This document shows positions 53,748 through 60,545 of a DNA stretch of 64,000 nucleotides, in pieces. The first letter of the stretch is position 1. Each line of letters begins with the position of its first letter. The stretch lies in contig JADYZW010000016.1 of the NCBI GenBank assembly GCA_020852955.1, forward strand, positions 62,001 to 126,000. Direction: 5' to 3'. The stretch comes from Deltaproteobacteria bacterium. Lineage in GTDB: Bacteria; Desulfobacterota; Binatia; UTPRO1. Both the position numbers and the translations under genes were made by a program. The notes beneath the pieces are model-generated. The model ran no database searches. It was not told the DNA's origin and saw nothing but the letters and a program-made list of their open reading frames with translations.

Positions 53748-53898
53748 CGCGACGCTCTGTAGCAGCTGGGTCGGCGCGCGAGAACCGGCGCCGGGGCGAG
53801 GCGCTGGCCGAGACCCTCGAGGGGCGGGAGCGGGCGCTCCGCCCCTCGCCTTGAAGCGGCGACCGCCCGCTGCTAGGTTGCCGTCTTCGCAGCACTCT

Positions 53899-53971
53899 GG
53901 GGCAGTAGCTCAGCTGGGAGAGCACCACGTTCGCAACGTGGGGGTCGAGGGTTCGAAACCCTTCTGCTCCA
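53899..53971 (+). tRNA. tRNA-Ala (anticodon CGC)
   Basis: The 73-base sequence folds as a cloverleaf. The acceptor stem GGGGCAG/CTGCTCC has the G3-U70 pair that identifies alanine tRNAs. The D-loop is AGCTCAGCTGGGAGAGC, the anticodon arm CCACG-TTCGCAA-CGTGG gives anticodon CGC (reads GCG), and the T-arm contains GTTCGAAAC. The 3' CCA is not encoded. Confidence 0.96.
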
Positions 53972-54006
53972 CTTCCAACCCGCCGAAGCGCCGCAGCCGG
54001 ATCGAA

Positions 54007-54056
54007 CCCCGGACGCGATCGCATGGCCGGACGCGGCCACGTGATCGCGTCCGGGG
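54007..54056. repeat. first of two large hairpins downstream of the tRNA
   Basis: CCCCGGACGCGATC (54007-54020) and GATCGCGTCCGGGG (54043-54056) are perfectly complementary, 14 base pairs. The 22-base interior contains a further stem, TGGCCG/CGGCCA. This strong structure lies 35 bases after the tRNA, in a 308-base stretch without a gene. It may terminate the tRNA transcript or be part of a small RNA. Confidence 0.7.
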
Positions 54057-54066
54057 CGCTCGGAAT

Positions 54067-54090
54067 CCGGGCCACGTCTACGTGGCCCGG
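54067..54090. repeat. second hairpin: near-perfect 24-bp palindrome
   Basis: CCGGGCCACGT (54067-54077) and ACGTGGCCCGG (54080-54090) pair over 11 bases with only CT between, so as DNA this is a 24-bp palindrome. It follows the first hairpin after ten bases and shares the word GGCCACGT with its interior. The rest of the gap up to 54279 shows nothing else recognisable. Confidence 0.7.
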
Positions 54091-54279
54091 AGCGTCGAAG
54101 GCGTTCGGCGCCGGCGTGTCGACGATGTGGAAGGCGTACGACACGACCCTGCGCCACGATGGCGCGACACACGCGCGGATCGAAAAATGCGCGTCTCACG
54201 TGCGGACGGGATTGCAATGCGATCCGCATCGTCTCTACACTCCGGACGTTCCGGTACTCCCACCTGCTGCGAGGCAGAC

Positions 54280-54591
54280 ATGTTTCACGCGCGGATCGTT
54301 TCTCCACGTGGCTCGCTCTACGTGGCCGCCGAGGCGACGCCGTACGATCTGGAGAACCTCCGGATGCACGTGCACGACCTCCGCGCCGCCGCAAGCGCCG
54401 ACACGCGCCTCGAGCTTCGCATCGATCGGCCGAGCTCGACCGCCACCTACCAACGCGTGTCGACCTTTCTGCAACAACTCGAGGCCGAAGGTATCCAGAC
54501 GAGCTTCAGCTTGTCGCCGCCGCCGTCGAGTCCGCGGCCAACCGCCGCACCGAGCTTCAACGGCGTCGCACGACGCGGGTCGGCCTGTTGA
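54280..54591 (+). CDS. hypothetical protein
   Basis: A 103-residue protein starting MFHARIVSPRGSLYVAAEAT. The first 85 residues alternate strands and helices in a compact pattern (MHVHDLRAAASADTRLELRI, then RVSTFLQQLEAEGIQTSF), and the tail is Ser/Pro-rich. A promoter candidate is TTGCAA 54212-54217 with TACACT 54236-54241. I do not recognise a family; a cytoplasmic alpha-beta domain is likely. Confidence 0.5.
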   Translation: MFHARIVSPRGSLYVAAEATPYDLENLRMHVHDLRAAASADTRLELRIDRPSSTATYQRVSTFLQQLEAEGIQTSFSLSPPPSSPRPTAAPSFNGVARRGSAC

Positions 54592-54757
54592 GGCCGACCC
54601 GGTCGTAACGCTCTCGGCCGTGAGCGGCGCGGCGTAGGCGGCCCGCAGCGACCGTACCGTCTCGCGATAGTCGCCGAGCGCGACGTTCCCCTCGCGGCAC
54701 GAGAGCATCGGTCCGGGCGGGGGGCATCCGATCGCCATCTCGCCGCTTCGATGCCCG

Positions 54758-54990
54758 CGCGCCCACCGCAACGGCATCATCGCCGAGGGCATCCATGCCC
54801 TTCGCGACGAGATCGGCGAGAACGCGGCGCGCATCGAAGTCGCGGCACGCGGCGGTACGGTCACGCTTCACGGCGTCGTACCCGACGCGGTGATGATCGA
54901 CCGTGCCGAGAAGGTCACGTGCTCCGTCCCCGCCGTCGAATGGGTGGTGAACCGTCTCCGCGTCCTCAGACCGCCGATGAGCCCGCGCGG
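54758..54990 (+). pseudogene. BON-domain remnant without start codon
   Basis: The frame running through 54758-54990 encodes a BON-like domain: GIIAEGIHALRDEIGENAAR, then ARGGTVTLHGVVPDAVMIDR and VPAVEWVVNRLRVL. This frame is closed by TAG at 54668-54670 and has no ATG, GTG or TTG before the domain. BON domains bind membranes or envelope partners. It is best read as the decayed remains of a gene. The same frame continues without a stop into the micro-ORF at 55142. Confidence 0.55.
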
Positions 54991-55141
54991 CATGTCGCCG
55001 CCCCGCCCATTGCGAGCCGCATTGTCGGTGCTGCGTTCTGCAATCCTCGCCGTCGCCGCAGTGCACGAAAACCTTCACCGGCAGGCCATCGGCCGCACGG
55101 CATGTCGGTTGCAACGTCTGGGAGACATACGGAGGCACATC

Positions 55142-55222
55142 ATGGACCTTGCGTACCTGGGACTGACCGTGGGCTTCTTCGCGGTCTCGTGGGTGATGGT
55201 CGAGCTCTTCGACCGTCTGTGA
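55142..55222 (+). CDS. 26-residue membrane micro-protein at the head of kdp
   Basis: MDLAYLGLTVGFFAVSWVMV followed by ELFDRL: one transmembrane helix with a short charged end. CGGAGG precedes the ATG at a good distance. It ends ten bases before kdpF. Small ORFs of this appearance before kdpF are familiar to me from other genomes, but they are normally unannotated. It could be an additional small subunit or regulator of KdpFABC. Confidence 0.65.
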   Translation: MDLAYLGLTVGFFAVSWVMVELFDRL

Positions 55223-55232
55223 GGAGAGAACG

Positions 55233-55322
55233 ATGACGATCTTCTACGTGCTTGGCGGGGTCGTGAGCCTCGGCCTCTTCGTCTACCTCTTCGTGGCTCT
55301 CCTCAAACCGGAGCTCTTCTGA
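55233..55322 (+). CDS. kdpF: potassium-transporting ATPase small subunit KdpF
   Basis: A 29-residue single-helix peptide, MTIFYVLGGVVSLGLFVYLF followed by VALLKPELF, the typical KdpF pattern ending in KPExF. GAGGAGAG precedes ATG 55233. Its stop is immediately followed by the kdpA start. KdpF stabilises the KdpFABC complex. Confidence 0.9.
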   Translation: MTIFYVLGGVVSLGLFVYLFVALLKPELF

Positions 55323-57125
55323 ATGACCGTCAACGGCTTCCTGCAAGTGGGAATGTACGTGGTCGTCCTCCTCGCGCTCGCGAAGCCCCTCGGGGGCTTC
55401 ATGGCGCGGGTCTACGACGGCAAGTCGACCTGGCTCTCGCCGGTGCTGCGCCCCCTCGAGCGGCTCATCTATCGCGTCTGCGGCGTCGACCCCGACGAAG
55501 GCATGACCTGGAAGACGTACGCGGTCTCGATGCTGCTCTTCAACTTCCTGGGATTGCTCGTGGTGTACGGGCTGCAACGCCTGCAGGGCATCCTGCCGCT
55601 CAACCCGCAGGGGTTCGCCGCGGTGACGCCCGATTCGTCCTTCAATACCGCCGCGAGCTTCGCCACCAACACCAACTGGCAAGGCTACGTCGGCGAAGCG
55701 ACCATGAGCTACGCAACCCAGATGCTCGGGCTCGCGGTGCAGAACTTCGTCTCCGCGGCCACCGGCATGGCCGTGCTCGTCGCGCTCATCCGCGGTTTCC
55801 GCGAGGCCGGCAGCCGCACGGTCGGCAACTTCTGGGTCACCCTCACGCGCAGCACGCTCTACATCCTGCTGCCGCTCGCGATCGGCCTCGCGCTGGTGCA
55901 GACCTCGCAGGGCGTGGTGCAGAACTTCAGCGCCTACAGGACGGTCCCGCTGCTGCAGGCGACGTCGGTCACGACGCCGGTCAAGAACGCCGACGGCAAT
56001 CCCGTCCTCGACGAGAAGGGCGAGCCGAAGACCGAGACGACCGCCGTCACCGAGCAGACGCTCCCCATGGGACCAGCGTCGTCGCAGATCGCCATCAAGC
56101 AGCTCGGCACGAACGGCGGCGGCTTCTTCAACGTCAACTCCGCGCACCCCTACGAGAACTCGACGCCGCTCTCGAACTTCTTCGAGGTGCTGGCCCTTCT
56201 CCTGATCGGGGCCGCGCTCTGCTACACCTTCGGCCAGATGGTCGGCGACACCCGCCAGGGGTGGGCCGTGCTCGCCGCCATGACGGTCATCTTCGTCGCG
56301 ATGCTCGCGCTCTGCGAGTGGGCGGAGTACCGCGGGAACCCACGGCACGCCGCGGCCGGCGCCGACATCGTCGCGAGCGACGTCCATCCGGGCGGCAACA
56401 TGGAGGGCAAGGAGGTACGCTTCGGCATCGCCAACTCCGCCCTCTGGGCGACCGCTACCACGGCCGCTTCCAACGGGGCGGTGAACGCGATGCACGACTC
56501 GTTCACGCCGCTCGGCGGGCTCGTGCCGCTGTTCATGATGCAGCTCGGCGAGGTCGTCTACGGCGGCGTCGGCTCGGGGCTCTACGGCATGCTCGTCTTC
56601 GCCATCATCGCCGTCTTCGTCGCCGGCCTCATGGTAGGCCGCACGCCGGAATACCTCGGCAAGAAGATCGAGGCCTACGAGATGAAGATGGCGGCCATCG
56701 TGATCCTGATTCCGCCGATCGTCGTGCTCGGCTTCACCGCCCTCGCGGTCGTGACCGACGCGGGGCTCGCAAGCCGCTTCAACAAGGGTGCGCACGGCTT
56801 CAGCGAGATCCTCTACGCCTTCAGCTCCATGGGCAACAACAACGGCAGCGCCTTTGCCGGGCTCTCGGCGAACGTCCCGTTCTACAACGCGACCGGCGGC
56901 CTCGCGATGTTGATGGCGCGCTACTGGCTCGCGATCCCGACGCTCGCCATCGCCGGCTCGCTCGCGCAGAAGAAGCACGTGCCCGCCGGCGCCGGCACGC
57001 TGCCGACCCACACGCCGCTCTTCGTGTGCATGCTGATCGGCGTCGTCATCATCGTCGGCGTGCTGACCTTCGTCCCGGCGCTCGCGCTCGGGCCGATCGT
57101 CGAGCACCTGATGCTGTCCCAGTGA
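55323..57125 (+). CDS. kdpA: potassium-transporting ATPase subunit KdpA
   Basis: A 600-residue channel-like subunit with about ten helices, which binds and translocates K+. Four selectivity-filter loops of the superfamily are visible around NTAASFATNTNWQGY, QLGTNGGGFFNVNSAHPYEN, FTPLGGLVPLFMMQLGEV and SSMGNNNGSAFAG. The order kdpF-A-B-C is standard. The length is slightly above E. coli KdpA (557), owing to an insertion near residues 215-245. Confidence 0.97.
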   Translation: MTVNGFLQVGMYVVVLLALAKPLGGFMARVYDGKSTWLSPVLRPLERLIYRVCGVDPDEGMTWKTYAVSMLLFNFLGLLVVYGLQRLQGILPLNPQGFAAVTPDSSFNTAASFATNTNWQGYVGEATMSYATQMLGLAVQNFVSAATGMAVLVALIRGFREAGSRTVGNFWVTLTRSTLYILLPLAIGLALVQTSQGVVQNFSAYRTVPLLQATSVTTPVKNADGNPVLDEKGEPKTETTAVTEQTLPMGPASSQIAIKQLGTNGGGFFNVNSAHPYENSTPLSNFFEVLALLLIGAALCYTFGQMVGDTRQGWAVLAAMTVIFVAMLALCEWAEYRGNPRHAAAGADIVASDVHPGGNMEGKEVRFGIANSALWATATTAASNGAVNAMHDSFTPLGGLVPLFMMQLGEVVYGGVGSGLYGMLVFAIIAVFVAGLMVGRTPEYLGKKIEAYEMKMAAIVILIPPIVVLGFTALAVVTDAGLASRFNKGAHGFSEILYAFSSMGNNNGSAFAGLSANVPFYNATGGLAMLMARYWLAIPTLAIAGSLAQKKHVPAGAGTLPTHTPLFVCMLIGVVIIVGVLTFVPALALGPIVEHLMLSQ

Positions 57126-57160
57126 GCAGCCCGCTCACCCGATAGAGGAGCACACCAACC

Positions 57161-59254
57161 ATGCAGACTCACACCAAAGCGCGACCGCTGTTCGATTCCG
57201 AGATCGTCCGCGGCGCCATCGTCGCCTCGTTCGCCAAGCTCGATCCGCGCCACCAGGTGCGCAACCCGGTCATGTTCGTCGTGCTGCTCGGCAGCGTACT
57301 GACCACGGCCCTGCTCTTCCAGGCGCTCGGCGGGCACGGGGAGGCCCCCGCCTGGTTCATCCTGACCGTGTCGCTCTGGCTCTGGTTCACGGTGCTCTTC
57401 GCCAATTTCGCGGAGGCGATGGCCGAAGGACGCGGCAAGGCGCAGGCCGACGCGCTCCGCAAGGCGCGGCGCGACATCATCGCACGGAAGCTCGCGAAGG
57501 CGCCGTCGAACAGCTCCTTCACGCCGGCCGACGCGCGCACGACGCCCACCACGAGCGCGACGCTCCGCAAAGGCGACGTGGTGCTCGTCGAGGCAGGCGA
57601 GCTCGTCCCGAGCGACGGCGAGATCGTCGTCGGGGTCGCGTCCGTCGACGAGAGCGCGATCACCGGCGAAAGCGCGCCCGTGATCCGCGAGGCGGGCGGC
57701 GACCGCAGCGCCGTCACGGGCGGCACCCGCGTCCTCTCCGACTGGCTCGTGATCCGCGTCACCACCGATCCCGGCGAGACGTTCCTGGATCGCATGATCT
57801 CGATGGTCGAGGGGGCCAAGCGCCAGAAGACGCCCAACGAGATCGCGCTCACCATCCTGCTCGCCGGCTTCACGATCATCTTCCTGCTCGCGACCGTAAC
57901 GCTCCTGCCGTTCTCGATCTACGCCGTGAACGAGGTCGGCCAAGGGGCGCCCGTGACGATGACGGTGCTGACCGCGCTCCTCGTCTGCTTGATTCCGACC
58001 ACCATCGGCGGGCTGCTTTCCGCGATCGGCATCGCCGGCATGGACCGCATGATCCAGGCGAACGTGATCGCGATCTCGGGCCGCGCCGTCGAGGCGGCGG
58101 GCGACGTCGACGTGCTGCTGCTCGACAAGACCGGCACGATCACCCTCGGCAACCGGCAAGCTACGGCGTTCATTCCGACCGACGGCGTCGGCATGGACCG
58201 CCTCGCCGACGCCGCGCAGCTCGCCTCGCTCGCCGACGAGACGCCGGAAGGGCGCAGCGTCGTCGTCCTCGCCAAGGAGCAATACGGCCTCCGCGAGCGC
58301 GACATCCACGCGCTCGGCGCGAAGTTCGTGCCGTTCAGCGCCCAGACCCGCATGAGCGGCGTCGACTTCGACGGCCGCCACATCCGCAAGGGCTCCGCCG
58401 ACGCGATCGAGGAGTACGTCCAGGCGAGCGGCGGGCAATTGCCGGTGCCCGTCCGCGGCCACGTCGAGCGCATCGCCCGCGAGGGCGGCACGCCGCTGGT
58501 CGTCGCCGACGGCCCGCAGGTGCTCGGCGTGATCCAGCTGAAGGACATCGTGAAGACCCGCATCAAGGACCGCTTCGCCGAGCTCCGCCGCATGGGCATC
58601 AAGACGGTGATGATCACCGGCGACAACCCGCTCACCGCGGCGACCATCGCCGCGGAGGCCGGTGTCGACGACTTCCTCGCCCAGGCCACGCCCGAGAAAA
58701 AGCTCGAGCTCATCCGCGAGTACCAGCGCGGCGGTCGTCTCGTCGCCATGACGGGCGACGGCACGAACGACGCTCCGGCGCTCGCACAGGCGGACGTCGC
58801 GGTCGCGATGAACACCGGCACGCAGGCGGCGAAGGAAGCCGGCAACATGGTCGACCTCGACTCGAACCCGACGAAGCTCATCGAGATCGTCGAGATCGGG
58901 AAGCAGCTCCTCATGACGCGCGGGGCGCTCACCACGTTCTCGATCGCGAACGACGTCGCGAAGTACTTCGCGATCATCCCCGCCGCCTTCGCCGGCACGT
59001 ACCCCGTGCTGAACGCCCTCAACGTCATGCACCTCGCGACCCCCGAGAGCGCGATTCTCTCGGCCGTGATCTTCAACGCGCTGATCATCATCGGTTTGAT
59101 CCCGCTCGCGCTCCGTGGGGTGCGCTATCGCGCCGTCGGCGCGTCGGTGCTGCTGCGCGACAACCTCCTCGTCTACGGGCTCGGCGGCATCGTCGCACCG
59201 TTCATCGGCATCAAGGCGATCGACATGGTGCTCGTCCTGTCCGGACTCGCGTGA
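57161..59254 (+). CDS. kdpB: potassium-transporting P-type ATPase subunit KdpB
   Basis: A 697-residue type IA P-type ATPase that powers KdpA. Motifs are the actuator loop [13 protein letters not shown], the phosphorylation site [13 protein letters not shown], the hinge [20 protein letters not shown] and the nucleotide-binding [10 protein letters not shown]. About seven helices. It begins 35 bases after kdpA with GAGGAG upstream. Confidence 0.98.
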   Translation: MQTHTKARPLFDSEIVRGAIVASFAKLDPRHQVRNPVMFVVLLGSVLTTALLFQALGGHGEAPAWFILTVSLWLWFTVLFANFAEAMAEGRGKAQADALRKARRDIIARKLAKAPSNSSFTPADARTTPTTSATLRKGDVVLVEAGELVPSDGEIVVGVASVDESAITGESAPVIREAGGDRSAVTGGTRVLSDWLVIRVTTDPGETFLDRMISMVEGAKRQKTPNEIALTILLAGFTIIFLLATVTLLPFSIYAVNEVGQGAPVTMTVLTALLVCLIPTTIGGLLSAIGIAGMDRMIQANVIAISGRAVEAAGDVDVLLLDKTGTITLGNRQATAFIPTDGVGMDRLADAAQLASLADETPEGRSVVVLAKEQYGLRERDIHALGAKFVPFSAQTRMSGVDFDGRHIRKGSADAIEEYVQASGGQLPVPVRGHVERIAREGGTPLVVADGPQVLGVIQLKDIVKTRIKDRFAELRRMGIKTVMITGDNPLTAATIAAEAGVDDFLAQATPEKKLELIREYQRGGRLVAMTGDGTNDAPALAQADVAVAMNTGTQAAKEAGNMVDLDSNPTKLIEIVEIGKQLLMTRGALTTFSIANDVAKYFAIIPAAFAGTYPVLNALNVMHLATPESAILSAVIFNALIIIGLIPLALRGVRYRAVGASVLLRDNLLVYGLGGIVAPFIGIKAIDMVLVLSGLA

Positions 59255-59280
59255 CGGGGACCACGGAGGAAGGAACGCCC

Positions 59281-59859
59281 ATGAACCAACTCAAGCCCGC
59301 AGTGCTGTCGCTCGTGATGCTGACGCTCGTGACCGGCGTCGCATACCCGCTCGCCGTGACCGGCATCGCCCAAGTGCTCTTCCCGTTCCAGGCCAACGGC
59401 AGCCTCATCGCCCGCGGCGACGCGGTTGTCGGCTCGACGCTCGTCGGGCAGCCGTTCGACGACCCGAAGTACTTCTGGAGCCGTCCCTCGGCGACTGGGC
59501 CCATGGCCTACAATGGCGCCGTATCGTCGGGCTCGAACCTCGGCCCGCTGAGCGACGACCTCACGACCGCCGTGCAGGGCCGGATCGAGGCGCTCCGCGC
59601 CGCCGATCCCGGCAACACCGCACCCGTGCCGATCGATCTCGTGACGGCGTCGGGCAGCGGCCTCGACCCCAACATCAGCCCGGCGGCGGCGCGCTACCAG
59701 GCGGGCCGGGTAGCGCGCATCCGCAACGTGCCCGAAGCGGCCGTCCTCTCGCTGGTCGCGCAGCACACGCGCGGACGGCAGTGGGGGTTCTTCGGCGAGC
59801 CGGTCGTCGACGTGCTGCCGTTGAACCTCGCCGTCGACGAGCTCGGAACCAAGCAGTAG
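59281..59859 (+). CDS. kdpC: potassium-transporting ATPase subunit KdpC
   Basis: A 192-residue subunit with one N-terminal helix (AVLSLVMLTLVTGVAYPLAV) and a periplasmic domain with FWSRPSATGPMAYNGAVSSG and ASGSGLDPNISPAAARYQ, both KdpC signatures. The ATG at 59281 is preceded by GGAGGAAGGA. Acts as the inner clamp of the complex. Confidence 0.97.
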   Translation: MNQLKPAVLSLVMLTLVTGVAYPLAVTGIAQVLFPFQANGSLIARGDAVVGSTLVGQPFDDPKYFWSRPSATGPMAYNGAVSSGSNLGPLSDDLTTAVQGRIEALRAADPGNTAPVPIDLVTASGSGLDPNISPAAARYQAGRVARIRNVPEAAVLSLVAQHTRGRQWGFFGEPVVDVLPLNLAVDELGTKQ

Positions 59860-59928
59860 TCGTGTCGACGATGGAGGAGGTCGTTCGCATCCGGACCGGC
59901 GCGCACGGCGAACACGCGATCTGACGCC

Positions 59929-60264
59929 GTGGCGGCACCTCAGCCCTTCATCCAATTCGAGGTCGCGGCGGACCGCGGCTTCGACGTCGTCGGGGCCATC
60001 CTCGACGCCCACCTGCGGCGCCAAGCCGTGCGCCGCCTGCGCATCGCGTGGGTACACGTGCTGGCGCTCCTCGGCGGGACCATGGCCCTTGGCCCCGTCG
60101 CTCCCGCCGCCCTGCCCGCCTGGATCGACGCGAACCTGCCGTTGGCGTGGGCCCTCTGTTTCGGTGCGGCGGCGGTGGCGGCGGTCGGCGAGTGGACGTG
60201 GGATCGCCGACGCCAACGCCTCATCGACGAGAGCTCGCGGTCGAACGGCCACCAGGACCCGTGA
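59929..60264 (+). CDS. two-helix membrane protein inserted between kdpC and kdpD
   Basis: A 111-residue protein starting at GTG 59929: a soluble N-terminus with FIQFEVAADRGFDVVGAILD, then two hydrophobic helices (VHVLALLGGTMALGPVAPAA and LAWALCFGAAAVAAVGEWTW) and a basic C-terminus (DRRRQRLIDESSR). No family recognised. The next small ORF overlaps its end. Position suggests a role in potassium sensing or uptake. Confidence 0.6.
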   Translation: MAAPQPFIQFEVAADRGFDVVGAILDAHLRRQAVRRLRIAWVHVLALLGGTMALGPVAPAALPAWIDANLPLAWALCFGAAAVAAVGEWTWDRRRQRLIDESSRSNGHQDP

Positions 60265-60525
60265 GCCTTCCCCTCGACCCCGAGATCACCTTCGTCACCC
60301 CGGCGTACCGCCTGCACGACGTCTGCGAAACCGTCGAGCGCTACGACGAGACCTTCCGGAACAACGGACTTCTTCCAGCGGAACCTGAGCCGTATCGTCG
60401 ACGACGTGGTGATCGACATCCGCGGCGCGCTCGAGCTCTGGCCGACCCTCGTCGAGATCTGCTACGTCCAGAAACACCGGCGCGCGCTTCCGCAGACGCG
60501 GGTGCGCAACCAGACGCGGCAATGA
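60261..60525 (+). pseudogene. small ORF with a one-base frameshift, between kdpC and kdpD
   Basis: From GTG 60261 the frame encodes MSLPLDPEITFVTPAYRLHD and continues VCETVERYDETFRNN, then is broken at GG 60366-60367. Removing one G joins it to a second frame, DFFQRNLSRIVDDVVIDIRG and further ELWPTLVEICYVQKHRR, ending at TGA 60523-60525, for a protein of about 87 residues. The two halves fit well, so this is a recent frameshift or an assembly error. It overlaps the previous gene by four bases. Confidence 0.6.
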
Positions 60526-60545
60526 GCGGCGTGCCCGGCTGACGC

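Noticed and set aside
53899..53971. Integrated island at the tRNA-Ala gene
   Set aside because: No integrase and no second copy of the tRNA 3' end in the window.
54235..54864. 209-residue minus-strand ORF over the 103-residue gene and BON remnant
   Set aside because: No recognisable domain and mostly Arg/Ala-rich; the plus-strand readings look more protein-like.
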